From NCBI RefSeq assembly GCF_024752355.1, contig NZ_JANTHZ010000008.1:1-64000 (forward strand): a stretch of DNA of 64,000 bases, given 5' to 3'. The notes beneath the pieces are model-generated. The model saw nothing but the letters and a program-made list of their open reading frames with translations, was not told where the DNA came from and ran no database searches. Position numbers and translations under genes: made by a program. This document shows, piece after piece, positions 37,584 through 46,911 of the stretch. The DNA comes from Ancylobacter mangrovi (lineage in GTDB: Bacteria; Pseudomonadota; Alphaproteobacteria; Rhizobiales; Xanthobacteraceae). Each line of letters opens with the position of its first letter. Positions within the stretch are counted from its first letter, which is position 1.

Positions 37584-38975
37584 ATGCAATTCGCGAAACC
37601 CTGGTTCCTGCTCGGCGCATTCTTGCTCGGCCTGTGTGTCGCGGCCTCGGGCGCGCATGCCCAGAGCCGCGGCGAGGATAGCGAGCGCACCATCACCTCC
37701 GGCGGCATGCGCCGCGAGTTCATCCTGCATGTGCCGAGCAACGCCCCGCCCGGCCCCAAGCCGCTGGTGATCGCCCTGCACGGCGCCTGGCAGCCGGCCG
37801 GCGTGATGCAGCGCTATCTCGACCTCGACAAGATCGCCGACCGCGAGGGCTTCGTCGTCGCCTATCCCAAGGGCCTGAACCTGCTGTGGAACGACGGGCG
37901 TGCCACCGTCGCCGGCATCATGCCGATCATCTACCCGCGCGACGACGGGCGCTTCGTGCTCGACGTGCTCCACACGCTGGAGAAGGAAGGGCTCGCCGAC
38001 CCTTCGCACGCCTATCTGATGGGCTTCTCCAATGGCGGCTTCCTTACCGCCTATGTCGCCTGCCGCTACGCCAACAGCTTCGCCGCCTTCGCCACCATGA
38101 TGATGACGGTGCCGGTGGGCTACGCCGAATCCTGCAAGCCCGCGCGCCCGGTGCCGATCCTGATGATGAATGGCACCTACGACCCGATCGTACCGATGTT
38201 CGGCCGCCCGACGCCCGGCGCGCGGCTTATGTCGGCGACCGACAGCGCGAATCTGTTCGCCCGCCTCGATAGTTGCGCGCCGCCGGTCGAGACCCGCGCG
38301 CCGCATGCCCGCATCCTGCGCTGGGAGCAGTGCACGCCCGGCTCGGCGGTGGCGCTCTACGAGATCGCCGGCGGCCACCAGCCGCCCTCGCAATCGACCG
38401 ACGCCATGGATGCGCTGGCGGCGATCGTGCTCGGGCCGCGACGATCCGGGCTCGATGCGCCGCAGGAGATCTGGAACTTCTTCAAGCGGTTCGACAACCC
38501 GACGGTGACGCCGCCGCAGACCGACGCGCCCCTCGTCGCGCAGACCCCGTCCGGCACGGTTGCCGCGCCCGCCGCCCTCGCCGCTCCCGTGGCGGCGACC
38601 ATGGCGGCGCCCGAGCCCATTGCGCCCCGGCCCGCGGTCGCGGCAAGGGGCGCGGCGCCGATCCTGAGCGCGCCGACCTCCTACGCCACCGCCTGGCAGG
38701 GCATCGCCCCGGCATCGGGGGCGGACGCGGCTGGCGTCGCCGCGCCCGTTCCGCTGCCGACCGGCGCGCCGGCCTCCGCCGTGCGGGTCGCCGCGGCGCC
38801 GGTTCCGGCCGGCTCGGAGCTCCACAAGCCGATGGTCCCCGGCGCGCCCATGCCGCTGCAGGCGAGCTTCCACCCGGCCGGCGGGGCGACGCTCGCCTCC
38901 TCCTTCGCCGAGCCGGCGCAGGTGCCGCTGCCGCCGCCCTCCCCGCTGCGCCGCATGTCCGCCAGCGTCCAGTAA
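37584..38975 (+). CDS. exported PHB-depolymerase/feruloyl-esterase-like hydrolase with low-complexity tail
   Basis: This 463-residue protein has a signal peptide (FLLGAFLLGLCVAASGAHA). The catalytic domain (about residues 30-300) is of the esterase-PHB depolymerase type: KPLVIALHGAWQPAGVMQRY, nucleophile Ser in LMGFSNGGFLTAYVA, Asp in MNGTYDPIVPM, and His in AGGHQPPSQ. The last 150 or so residues are Ala/Pro/Val-rich with no recognisable domain, perhaps a wall- or envelope-spanning linker. The substrate (polyester, acetylated sugar or ferulate) is unknown. It is divergent from sdhC. Confidence 0.78.
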   Translation: MQFAKPWFLLGAFLLGLCVAASGAHAQSRGEDSERTITSGGMRREFILHVPSNAPPGPKPLVIALHGAWQPAGVMQRYLDLDKIADREGFVVAYPKGLNLLWNDGRATVAGIMPIIYPRDDGRFVLDVLHTLEKEGLADPSHAYLMGFSNGGFLTAYVACRYANSFAAFATMMMTVPVGYAESCKPARPVPILMMNGTYDPIVPMFGRPTPGARLMSATDSANLFARLDSCAPPVETRAPHARILRWEQCTPGSAVALYEIAGGHQPPSQSTDAMDALAAIVLGPRRSGLDAPQEIWNFFKRFDNPTVTPPQTDAPLVAQTPSGTVAAPAALAAPVAATMAAPEPIAPRPAVAARGAAPILSAPTSYATAWQGIAPASGADAAGVAAPVPLPTGAPASAVRVAAAPVPAGSELHKPMVPGAPMPLQASFHPAGGATLASSFAEPAQVPLPPPSPLRRMSASVQ

Positions 38976-39252
38976 GGCCCAGCAATATCGAACGATCGGG
39001 CGGCCGGTCATGGTTTTGCCGCGAGCCGCCGCTTTATATCGTCCCCGCCTGCGTCCACGGGCCCGAATCGGGGTCGGGACACGTGCGGGTTGACGGTGAG
39101 GGCCGCAGAAGCCATCGTCCGGGCCGCCCGCGCGAGCGGGTAGCTCCACACCACCGAATCAGCCGTCCGCCACGGCGGACGCGCAATGTCGAAAATGAAG
39201 GCGTCCGGCCGCGGGCAGACGGCCGGTAAAAGGACGCCAGGGGGAAAGGCTG

Positions 39253-41235
39253 TTGGAGAGCAGGCGCGGATCAGGCAGCACGCGGCGAGGTCGTCTCACC
39301 GCGTTCGACCTCGGCGACGAGCCCCCGCTCGGCGTCGACGGCGATGCCGAGCAGCCGATCAACCGCCGGCGCATCTCCATCCGCTGGCTGATGGCCACCC
39401 TCCTCACCGGCATCTGCGGCGCGGCATTGATGGGCGGCGCCGTCTATGCCGCGCTCGATGGCGAATACCGCTTCGCCCAGAGCCCGGAGACGGTGCGCTC
39501 GGCCCTGCGCGGGGCGCTCGCGGCGGGCGAACGCCCGTCCAACATCGCCCGCAAGGGCGACCGCATGTCGATCCTCTCGGAGAGCTTCAGCGCCAAGCAG
39601 ACGCTGCGCCTGTCCTCGGTGACGATGGACGGCGACCGCGAGATCATCAAGGTCCGCGCCGTCACCAAGGTCGAGTCGAACCTCGCCCAGTCCATCACCG
39701 CCGCCTCGGCGGACGTGCCGCCCTTCAACCCCGCCAAGCTCATCGTCGATTCGTCCGACGACGACGGCGAGGCCCCGCAGGCCGAGCCCACCGGCGACAT
39801 GACGCTGGTGATGCGGGACATCACCAGCCTTCCGCCCAGCACCAAGTTCGCGGCCGAGTTGCCGATCGAGGACGTGCTGATGAAGGTGCGCGAGACCGCC
39901 GAGTTCAGCATGCCGACGGTCGACGCCGACGCCCCGGTCGCCTCCGGCTTCGGCGGCGCGCTGAGCTTCGCGCCCTCGGGCGGGCGCGATCCGCTCACCG
40001 CCGCCTCGCGGCCGGGGAACATCAGCACGATCAGCAAGTCCGACGACGACGCCACCGGCGGCAACGACTGGGACGAGCGCACCGTGGTCGCCAAGAAGGG
40101 CGACACGATCATCTCGCTGCTGACGGCGCTCGGCGTGCCGGAAGTGTCCGCCAAGGCCGCCGCCGACGCCTTCACCGACCGCGCGCTGCGCGCCGCGCCG
40201 CTGGCCGAGGGCACCCGGCTCAACGTGCTGATGGAGACCCGCGGCGACATCACCACGCCGCTGCGCGTGGCCGCCTTCGACGACAGCGGGACCAAGGGCA
40301 CGGTCGCCCTCTCCGACCGGGGAACCTTCCTGCCGGTGCAGGAGCCGGCGGACGTGCAGTTCGCCGATGTCGACCCGACCACGCCCGACGACGGCGATGA
40401 CGACGGCACCAGCGGCCGCGGCATCACGCTCTATGACAGCCTCTGGGAGACGGCGCTGCGCCACGACGTGCCGCGCCCGGTGATCGAGAGCCTGATCCGC
40501 GTCTATTCCTTCGACGTCGACTACCAGCGCCGCGTCCGGCCGGGCGATTCTTTCGAGGTGCTGTACGAGCCGGACGAGAGCGGCGGCGCCAACGGCGTCA
40601 TTTTCGCCAGCCTGACCACCGGCGGCGAGGACCACCGCTTCTACCGCTACCAGACGCCCGATGACGGCGTCGTCGACTTCTATGACGAGACCGGCAAGAG
40701 CGCGAAGAAGTTCCTGCTGCGCAAGCCGCTCGGCGGGGGCGTGCTGCGCTCGCCCTTCGGCATGCGGCGCCACCCGATCCTCGGCTACAGCCGCCTGCAC
40801 ACCGGCGTCGACTGGGCCGACCGTACCGGCACGCCGATCTACGCCGCCGGCAACGGCACCGTCACCAAGGCGGCCTGGACCTCCGGCTATGGCCGGCGCA
40901 TCGAGATTCAGCACGCCAACGGCTACATGACCACCTATTCCCACCAGTCCCGCTTCGCCAAGGGCATCCATGCCGGCGTGCGCGTGCGCCAGGGACAGGT
41001 GATCGGCTATATCGGCTCGACCGGCCTCTCCACCGGCTCGCACCTGCACTACGAGGTGCTGGTCAACGGGCGCTTCGTCGACCCGATGCGCGTGCGCCTG
41101 CCGCGCGGCCGGGCGCTGGACGGCAAGATCCTCGTCGAGTTCGAGAAGGAGCGCCAGCGCATCGACGACCTGATCGACCACAACTCGATGTCCAAGGTCG
41201 CGTCCGGCGCCGGCGCCTCCGACGGCACCAACTGA
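39253..41235 (+). CDS. M23-family peptidoglycan endopeptidase, membrane-anchored
   Basis: This protein of about 660 residues has one transmembrane segment (about residues 45-67, WLMATLLTGICGAALMGGAVYAA split) and a large periplasmic part. Middle regions include a LysM-like VVAKKGDTIISLLTALG. The C-terminal LytM domain has the zinc ligands in RLHTGVDWADRTGTPIYAA and GSHLHYEVLVNGRFVDP, so it should be catalytically active, unlike EnvC/NlpD-type activators. The start is uncertain: TTG 39253 follows a GGGGAAAGG stretch but at short spacing, and no ATG precedes the membrane segment in this frame. It is 14 bases from the next gene. Confidence 0.88.
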   Translation: MESRRGSGSTRRGRLTAFDLGDEPPLGVDGDAEQPINRRRISIRWLMATLLTGICGAALMGGAVYAALDGEYRFAQSPETVRSALRGALAAGERPSNIARKGDRMSILSESFSAKQTLRLSSVTMDGDREIIKVRAVTKVESNLAQSITAASADVPPFNPAKLIVDSSDDDGEAPQAEPTGDMTLVMRDITSLPPSTKFAAELPIEDVLMKVRETAEFSMPTVDADAPVASGFGGALSFAPSGGRDPLTAASRPGNISTISKSDDDATGGNDWDERTVVAKKGDTIISLLTALGVPEVSAKAAADAFTDRALRAAPLAEGTRLNVLMETRGDITTPLRVAAFDDSGTKGTVALSDRGTFLPVQEPADVQFADVDPTTPDDGDDDGTSGRGITLYDSLWETALRHDVPRPVIESLIRVYSFDVDYQRRVRPGDSFEVLYEPDESGGANGVIFASLTTGGEDHRFYRYQTPDDGVVDFYDETGKSAKKFLLRKPLGGGVLRSPFGMRRHPILGYSRLHTGVDWADRTGTPIYAAGNGTVTKAAWTSGYGRRIEIQHANGYMTTYSHQSRFAKGIHAGVRVRQGQVIGYIGSTGLSTGSHLHYEVLVNGRFVDPMRVRLPRGRALDGKILVEFEKERQRIDDLIDHNSMSKVASGAGASDGTN

Positions 41236-41249
41236 CTGGCGCCCGGGCG

Positions 41250-41924
41250 ATGCCGATGCTGGACGGCCCGCGCCTCGCCCCCGCCTCCGGCGGCCCCGCC
41301 GACGCGCTGGTGGTGCTGCTGCACGGCTACGGCGCCGACGGGCGCGACCTGATCGAGCTCGGCGAGCTCTGGGCCTCGTTCCTGCCCGGCGCCGCCTTCG
41401 TCGCGCCCCATGCGCCCGAACCCTGCGCCATGGCACCGGTCGGGCGGCAATGGTTCGGCTATGTCGAGCGCGACGACCGCGAGCGCTGGATCGGCGTGCA
41501 GTCGGCGCATGCCGCGCTCGACGCCTTCCTCGATGCCGAGCTCGCCCGGCTCGGCCTTGCCGATTCGCGCCTGGCGCTGGTCGGCTTCAGCCAGGGTACG
41601 ATGATGGCGCTGCACACGGGCCTGCGCCGTGCCGCCGCGCCGGCCGGCATCGTCGGCTTCTCCGGCATCCACGTGCTCCCGGGCGAGCGCGAGATCGAGG
41701 CCTTCGACGCCGCCATCACCAGCCGGCCGCCGGTGCTGCTGATCCATGGCGACCGTGACGAGGTGATTCCCCCGCAGGCGCTTCCGCGCGCCATGGAAAG
41801 CCTCGAATCACGCGGGATCGCGGTGCGCGGGCATCTGTCGAACGGTCTCGGCCACGGAATCGACCAGACCGGCCTGCTGCTGGCGGGCAATTTCCTCAAC
41901 GAGATCCTTGCCCCGCCTCGCTGA
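41250..41924 (+). CDS. phospholipase/carboxylesterase-type alpha/beta hydrolase
   Basis: This 224-residue cytosolic serine hydrolase belongs to the carboxylesterase/phospholipase 2 family. Marks are LVVLLHGYGADGRDLIEL, FVAPHAPEPC, the nucleophile in LVGFSQGTMMALH, Asp in LLIHGDRDEVIPPQ, and His in GLGHGID. Substrates in the family are short-chain esters, lysophospholipids or thioesters. It follows the M23 gene by 14 bases and is probably co-transcribed with it, an arrangement I associate with alphaproteobacteria. Confidence 0.88.
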   Translation: MPMLDGPRLAPASGGPADALVVLLHGYGADGRDLIELGELWASFLPGAAFVAPHAPEPCAMAPVGRQWFGYVERDDRERWIGVQSAHAALDAFLDAELARLGLADSRLALVGFSQGTMMALHTGLRRAAAPAGIVGFSGIHVLPGEREIEAFDAAITSRPPVLLIHGDRDEVIPPQALPRAMESLESRGIAVRGHLSNGLGHGIDQTGLLLAGNFLNEILAPPR

Positions 41925-42047
41925 GCGCGGCCGCGCGCGGCCACATCGATACAGCCGCTTCACAAGACTGACACGCTACATATAGAGTATCGGCGTGCGT
42001 CGCGCGGCGCCCGTCGCCGGGCAGGCGCTCCAATCAGGGAGCGAGCG

Positions 42048-42605
42048 TTGACGGCGACTTTGTCTCCGGGTGCCTGGCCTGCCCTCGTCCTCAACGCCGA
42101 TTACCGGCCGTTGAGCTACTACCCCCTGTCGGTGTGGTCCTGGCAGGATGCGGTCAAGGCGGTGTTCCTCGATCGCGTGAACATCGTCGAGTATTACGAG
42201 CGGCAGGTCTCGAGCGCGAGCTTCCAGATGCGGCTGCCCAGCGTGGTGTCGCTGAAGACCTTCATCCGCCCCGCGCGCCAGCCGGCCTTCACCCGCTTCA
42301 ACGTGTTCCTGCGTGACCGCTTCTCCTGCCAGTACTGCGAATCGCGCGACGACCTGACCTTCGATCACGTCATCCCGCGCTCGCGCGGCGGGCAGACCAC
42401 CTGGGAGAACGTGGTCGCGGCCTGCTCGCCCTGCAATCTGCGCAAGGGCGGCATGATGCCGGACGAGGCGCGCATGGTGCCGCGCCAGCGCCCGTTCCAG
42501 CCGACCGTGTTCGACCTGCACCAGAACGGCCGGCACTTCCCGCCCAACTACCTGCACGACAGCTGGGTCGACTATCTCTACTGGGATACGGAGCTCGACC
42601 CGTAG
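42048..42605 (+). CDS. HNH endonuclease
   Basis: This 185-residue protein has the HNH nuclease fold: zinc-binding CQYCESRDDLTFDH (first CxxC and the HNH Asp-His), VIPRSRGGQTTWENVVAACSP, then CNLRKGG (second CxxC split as C-x2-C in CSPCNL). The N-terminal half (ALVLNADYRPLSYYPLSVWSW) is typical of a widespread alphaproteobacterial family whose biological role is unclear. Translation appears to start at TTG 42048 after AGGGAGCGAG. It converges with dsbB, with only 13 bases between stops. Confidence 0.88.
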   Translation: MTATLSPGAWPALVLNADYRPLSYYPLSVWSWQDAVKAVFLDRVNIVEYYERQVSSASFQMRLPSVVSLKTFIRPARQPAFTRFNVFLRDRFSCQYCESRDDLTFDHVIPRSRGGQTTWENVVAACSPCNLRKGGMMPDEARMVPRQRPFQPTVFDLHQNGRHFPPNYLHDSWVDYLYWDTELDP

Positions 42606-42618
42606 GCCGCGACGCTCC

Positions 42619-43140
42619 TCAGCGCACCGCCGCGCCGCGGAAGGCGACCAGCGTCAGCGCGGTCGCGATCAGCGCGTTGTAGCCCGCGAGCGAGATGCCG
42701 GCGAGCCGCCACGGCGCCTCGTCGCAGCGCACCACGCGGGGCGCCTGCTGCAGGCTCTCCAGCATGTTGCCGGTCGAGATCGCCGGCGCCGAGCCGGTGC
42801 AGGAGGTCGGCCCGGCCCAGAAGTGCCATTCCACGCCCGCGTGGTAGATCGCGAGCGCCGCCGCCGTCGCCATCAGCGCCCCGGTCACCGCCAGCAGCAC
42901 GCGCGCGAGCTTCGGATTGCCGGCCGCCGCGCTCAGGATCGCCAGCACCGCGAACGGCACGCCGGCATAATAGGGCACCCGCTGCTCGAGGCAGAGCGGG
43001 CACGGCGCGAGCCCGACCACGAGCTGGAAGTACCACGCCCCGGCCAGCGTTCCGGCCCCTGCCACGGCGACGATGAGCGCCGCGGCGATCTGGATGGAGC
43101 GCACTTTGGCGGCGGGGGTGTCGGAGAGAATGTCGGTCAT
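42619..43140 (-). CDS. dsbB: disulfide bond formation protein B
   Basis: This 173-residue inner-membrane protein with four transmembrane segments reoxidises periplasmic DsbA and passes electrons to quinone. The first cysteine pair is in LAPCPLCLEQRVPYY and the second pair is formed by GPTSCTGSAP and VVRCDEAPWR, in the order expected for DsbB. The SLAGYNAL stretch of the last segment is also typical. No dsbA is in the window. The gene precedes the siderophore block but reads away from it. Confidence 0.9.
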   Translation of the reverse strand: MTDILSDTPAAKVRSIQIAAALIVAVAGAGTLAGAWYFQLVVGLAPCPLCLEQRVPYYAGVPFAVLAILSAAAGNPKLARVLLAVTGALMATAAALAIYHAGVEWHFWAGPTSCTGSAPAISTGNMLESLQQAPRVVRCDEAPWRLAGISLAGYNALIATALTLVAFRGAAVR

Positions 43141-43242
43141 GCCTGTGTTCCGTTTAAGCGGCCGTCTCGGCCGCTACCACTAGCGGCCCGGTGACCTTAA
43201 GCAAGTCACGTCTGGAGCAGCTTGCGCTAGGTCACACCGCCG

Positions 43243-44073
43243 TCACGTCGCGAGTGCGAAGCGCAGCGCCCGCGCCATCGCCGAGGGCAGCACCGAGGCG
43301 TGGTCCTCGCCCGCCAGCAGCTCGAAGCTCACCTGCGCCTGCGCGCCCAGCCTTTCGGCGGCGAGCGCGGCGAAGGCCCGGGTGCGGTCGACCATGGCGC
43401 GGCGGGCGCGGCGGGCGGCCATCTCGCCCGCGTCGGGGCGCCCCTGCTGCCAGGGCGAGAGCGCCTGCTCCCATTCGCCCACCATCAGCGCCGCCCGCAC
43501 CGCCGTGCCCTGCGCGAGGGCGAGCCCCTCCAGAAGACGCGCCTCGTCCCACCAGATGGACGGGCTCACCGCGACATGGGTGCGGAAGGCGGCGGGATCG
43601 CGCGTCATCACATCGAGCGTGAACCAGCCGGCCAGCGAATGGCCGAACAGCGTCGCGTTCACCGCCTCGACCGGCGCCAGAGCCGCGATACGCGGCTTCA
43701 GCGTGCGCTCGATGAAGGCGAGGAAGGCGTCGCGCCCGCCGTGGGGGTGGGCCGCTCCTTGACGCGGCGTCTCCTCGCTCGGGCCGGCGGTGTAGTCGAG
43801 ATGGCGCCGTGCGCGGTGGTCGTCGCCTTCCGGGTAGCCGATACCGACGATCACCGCCTCGCGGATCCCGGTCGCCTGCGGGCGCACCGCGCCGCGCCGC
43901 ATCACCTCGACGAAGGTGGCGAAGCCGGCATTGGCGTCGAGCATGTAGACGACCGGAAAGCCCTCCGCCGGCGCGGCGACGCGCGGCCGCGCGAGGAAGA
44001 TGCGGTAGGGCGCCCCGCCCCCCTCGGGCGCGAGGTCGAACCACTGGGCATCGGGCAGGATGACGGGATTCAT
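43243..44073 (-). CDS. putative siderophore esterase (IroE/BesA-like alpha/beta hydrolase)
   Basis: This 276-residue protein belongs to the esterase (PF00756-type) group that includes Fes, IroE and BesA, which hydrolyse the serine ester bonds of ferric catecholate trilactones. Marks are YRIFLARP and FPVVYMLDANAGFATF, then REAVIVGIGYPE and RRHLDYT, the nucleophile in TLFGHSLAGWFTL, and AVSPSIWWDEARLL. The catalytic His is in GEDHASV, with an acidic residue in the VGEWEQ turn. No signal peptide is obvious, so it probably acts in the cytosol on imported ferric siderophore. The role rests on family plus its divergent position next to the uptake genes. Confidence 0.75.
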   Translation of the reverse strand: MNPVILPDAQWFDLAPEGGGAPYRIFLARPRVAAPAEGFPVVYMLDANAGFATFVEVMRRGAVRPQATGIREAVIVGIGYPEGDDHRARRHLDYTAGPSEETPRQGAAHPHGGRDAFLAFIERTLKPRIAALAPVEAVNATLFGHSLAGWFTLDVMTRDPAAFRTHVAVSPSIWWDEARLLEGLALAQGTAVRAALMVGEWEQALSPWQQGRPDAGEMAARRARRAMVDRTRAFAALAAERLGAQAQVSFELLAGEDHASVLPSAMARALRFALAT

Positions 44074-44270
44074 CGGCGTTCACGGCTGCGGCGGAGGCGT
44101 CACCTCTAGACCATGCGGAGCGGCGCGCAAATCGGGCTTTCCCAGAATGAAACAATTCCAAGCAAATTCGCTGGCGCGCCAGAAGCTTGACCGGTCCGGT
44201 GGGCTCATGCAGAACCCTATCCGGCCTCGCCTTCCCGGCCTTTCGGGCGCGGGGCGCCGCCGGAGATGGG
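44074..44270. promoter_or_regulatory. divergent control region of esterase and siderophore permease
   Basis: The 197 bases between divergent starts contain GAAT-gaaaca-ATTC (44145-44158) and a perfect 12-base palindrome CTGGCGCGCCAG (44171-44182), followed by TTGACC (44187-44192), a possible -35 without a good -10 at normal spacing. No classical Fur box or TGA-N9-TCA iron-responsive site is seen. Iron control is expected from the genes but is not shown by the sequence. Confidence 0.4.
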
Positions 44271-45338
44271 ATGTCCGAGCTTTCTCCTTCCTCGCCCGCC
44301 CATGACGCCGAGCTGTCGGCCTATGCGCGTCTCGTGCGCCGGCGGATCGTGCTCATCGGCGCGCTCTGCCTGCTCATGACCGCGGCGATGCTGTTCGACA
44401 TCGCGACCGGCCCTTCCAACCTGCCGCTGTCCGACGTCCTCACCGGCATCCTGCATCCCGGCGCGCTCGACGCTCCTTCGCGCGTCATCATCTGGGACGT
44501 GCGCTTGCCCTACGCGCTGATGGCGACGCTGGTCGGCGCCGCGCTCGCCCTCGCCGGCGCCGAGATGCAGACCATCCTCAACAACCCGCTCGCCAGCCCG
44601 TTCACGCTCGGCGTCTCCTCCGCCGCCTCCTTCGGCGCGGCGCTGGCGCTGGTGATGGGGCTTTCGCTACCGCTCCTGCCGGTGGGCTGGAACCTGCCGG
44701 TGTTCGCCTTCATCCTCGCCTTCGGCTCGGTGCTGCTGCTGCAGATGCTGGCGAGCCTGCGCGGCACCGGGGTCGAGACGCTGGTGCTGTTCGGCATCGC
44801 GCTGGTCTTCACCTTCAACGCGTTGGTGGCGCTGGTGCAGTTCGTCGCCACGCAGGAGGCGCTGCAGCAGCTCGTGTTCTGGTCGATGGGCAGCCTCGCG
44901 CGCGCCACCTGGGACAAGCTCGGCGTGCTGGCGCTGGTACTGCTCGCCACCACGCCGTTCTCGCTCGCCGCGTCCTGGCGCATGACGGCGCTCAGGCTCG
45001 GCGAGGACCGTGCGCGCTCCTTCGGCATCTCGGTCCGGCGCCTGCGCTTCCTCGCCCTGCTGCGGGTCAGCCTGCTGGCGGCGACCTCGGTCGCCTTCGT
45101 CGGCACGATCGGCTTCATCGGGCTGGTGGCGCCACACATCGCCCGCCTGCTGGTCGGCGAGGACCACCGCTTCTTCCTGCCCGCCAGCATGCTCACCGGC
45201 GCGGCGATCATGTCGCTCGCCTCGGTCGCCTCGAAGACGCTGGTGCCCGGCGCGCTGCTGCCGGTCGGCATCGTCACCGCGCTGATCGGCGTGCCATTCT
45301 TCGTCGTGCTCGTCTTCTCCCGGCGCGAGAGGCTGTGA
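44271..45338 (+). CDS. ferric-siderophore ABC transporter permease (FecCD family)
   Basis: This 355-residue inner-membrane protein of the BtuC/FecCD/FepDG type has about nine or ten transmembrane segments. Marks are RLPYALMATLVGAALALAGAEMQ, NNPLASPFTLGVSSAASFGA, FWSMGSLARATWDKL, and the ATPase-docking LGEDRARSFGISVRRLR, then FIGLVAPHIARLLVGEDHR. A single permease implies a homodimer rather than the FepD/FepG pair. ATG 44271 gives a soluble start; the frame to 44187 is longer but atypical. Its stop overlaps the ATPase start by one base (TGATG). Confidence 0.9.
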   Translation: MSELSPSSPAHDAELSAYARLVRRRIVLIGALCLLMTAAMLFDIATGPSNLPLSDVLTGILHPGALDAPSRVIIWDVRLPYALMATLVGAALALAGAEMQTILNNPLASPFTLGVSSAASFGAALALVMGLSLPLLPVGWNLPVFAFILAFGSVLLLQMLASLRGTGVETLVLFGIALVFTFNALVALVQFVATQEALQQLVFWSMGSLARATWDKLGVLALVLLATTPFSLAASWRMTALRLGEDRARSFGISVRRLRFLALLRVSLLAATSVAFVGTIGFIGLVAPHIARLLVGEDHRFFLPASMLTGAAIMSLASVASKTLVPGALLPVGIVTALIGVPFFVVLVFSRRERL

Positions 45339-46165
45339 TGGCGCCGCCTGCACTGAGGATCGAGGGCCTGTCGGCCGGCTATGGCCGCCGCCGCGTCATC
45401 TCCGATCTCTCCCTGCCGGCGATCGAGGGCGGCGGCGTCACGGCGCTGATCGGACCCAACGCGGCGGGAAAGACCACGCTGCTGCGCTCGCTCGCCGGGC
45501 TCGTGCCCGCCCGCGGCTCGATCCGGCTCGACGAGGTGGAACTCACCCGGCTTTCCGTGGCCGGCCATTCCGCGCGCGTCGCCTACATGCCGCAGGCGCT
45601 GCCGCAGCGCGTCGCGCTCACCGTGCTGGAGGCGACGCTCAGCGCCCTGATGTCGTCCCCGGACGGCGCGTCGGACGTGGCCGAGGCGCAGTCCCGCGCG
45701 CTTCGTGCGCTGGAGCGGCTCGGCATCTCGGACCTCGCCATGCGCGGGCTCGACGAGCTCTCCGGCGGCCAGCGCCAGCTCGCGAGCCTCGCCCAGTCGA
45801 TCGTGCGCGAGCCGACCGTGCTGCTGCTCGACGAGCCGACCAGCGCGCTCGACATCCACCACCAGCTCCGCGTCATGCAGTTCGTGCGCGAGCTGGCGGA
45901 GGAGCGCGGCATCATCGTGGTGATCGTGCTGCACGACATCGCGCAGGCCGCCCGCTATGCGACGCGCGTCGTGGTCATGAAGCAGGGCGCGGTCGCCGCC
46001 GACGGCCCGCCGGACGCCGCCATCACGCCCGCCATGCTGGCCGACGTCTACAAGGTGGCCGCGCGGGTCGAGCGCTGCTCGCACGGCTTCCTGCAGATCA
46101 TGGTCGACCGGGCGCTGGACGAGGCCGGCGTTCAGGCCCGCAGCGTGGCGCCGCCATCGACATAG
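45338..46165 (+). CDS. ferric-siderophore ABC transporter ATP-binding protein
   Basis: This 275-residue ATPase of the FecE/FepC type powers siderophore uptake. Walker A is GPNAAGKTTLLRSLAG, the Q-loop region YMPQALPQRVALTV, the signature LSGGQRQLASLAQS, Walker B VLLLDEPTSALDIHHQ, and the H-loop VLHDIAQAARYATR. ATG 45338 couples it to the permease. Its last 34 bases overlap, tail to tail, with the end of entA on the other strand, so transcripts of uptake and synthesis operons run into each other. Confidence 0.92.
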   Translation: MAPPALRIEGLSAGYGRRRVISDLSLPAIEGGGVTALIGPNAAGKTTLLRSLAGLVPARGSIRLDEVELTRLSVAGHSARVAYMPQALPQRVALTVLEATLSALMSSPDGASDVAEAQSRALRALERLGISDLAMRGLDELSGGQRQLASLAQSIVREPTVLLLDEPTSALDIHHQLRVMQFVRELAEERGIIVVIVLHDIAQAARYATRVVVMKQGAVAADGPPDAAITPAMLADVYKVAARVERCSHGFLQIMVDRALDEAGVQARSVAPPST

Positions 46166-46908
46166 AGGTCGGCCATGGTAACGTGGCCGGCGCGCTCGGA
46201 GAGCAGGTAGACCACCGCGTCGGCGACGTCCTCCGGCCGGGCCAGCTTGCCGAGCGGGATGCCGGACTTGAAGGTCTCGAGCGAGCCCTCGATCACCCGC
46301 GCCGCGCCGTGCTCGTCCGCCCACATGCCGGTCTGCATCGGCGTCAGCGTCGAGCCGGGCGCGACGATGTTGCAGCGTATGCCGTGCGGCGCCAGCTCCA
46401 GCCCGAGGCAGCGGGTGAACATGGTCGCGGCGGCCTTGGAGGCGGCATAGGCGGCCATGGCGTGGCGCGGAATGCCGGCGGCGTTCGAGCTCACCGTCAC
46501 GATGGCGCCGCGCCGGCGCGCCAGCATCACCTTGGCGACGGCGCGCGAGACGCGGAACACGCCGGCCGCGTTGATGTCGAAGACGCGCTCCCACTCCTCG
46601 TCGGTCACGTCGACCACCAGCTCGTAGGACAGCGTGCCGGCGACGTTGGCCAGCAGGTCGATCGGACCGATATGGTGCTCGATATGGTCGACCAGCGTGG
46701 TCACCGCCTCGCTCGAGCGCACGTCGAGCAGAGCGGGCGTCACCGCCTCGCCGATCTCGGCCGCGAGCGCCCGCGCGCCGGCCTCGTCCGCATCGGTGGC
46801 GACGACGCGCGCGCCCTCCTCCACGAGCTGGCGCACCACGGCGGCGCCGATGCCACCCGCCGCGCCGGTGACGAGGGCCACCTTGCCGTTGAGACCGCTG
46901 TCGCGCAT
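46132..46908 (-). CDS. entA: 2,3-dihydro-2,3-dihydroxybenzoate dehydrogenase (EntA/DhbA)
   Basis: This 258-residue short-chain dehydrogenase oxidises 2,3-dihydro-2,3-dihydroxybenzoate to 2,3-dihydroxybenzoate with NAD+. Marks are [20 protein letters not shown], the NVAG motif, the catalytic Ser in [12 protein letters not shown], and YAASKAA (Tyr and Lys). EntA-like stretches include [20 protein letters not shown] and [17 protein letters not shown], close to E. coli EntA in wording. It is the last gene of the biosynthetic operon, 3 bases after the NRPS gene. The 3' end overlaps the uptake ATPase gene by 34 bases. Confidence 0.92.
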   Translation of the reverse strand: MRDSGLNGKVALVTGAAGGIGAAVVRQLVEEGARVVATDADEAGARALAAEIGEAVTPALLDVRSSEAVTTLVDHIEHHIGPIDLLANVAGTLSYELVVDVTDEEWERVFDINAAGVFRVSRAVAKVMLARRRGAIVTVSSNAAGIPRHAMAAYAASKAAATMFTRCLGLELAPHGIRCNIVAPGSTLTPMQTGMWADEHGAARVIEGSLETFKSGIPLGKLARPEDVADAVVYLLSERAGHVTMADLYVDGGATLRA

Positions 46909-46911
46909 CGC

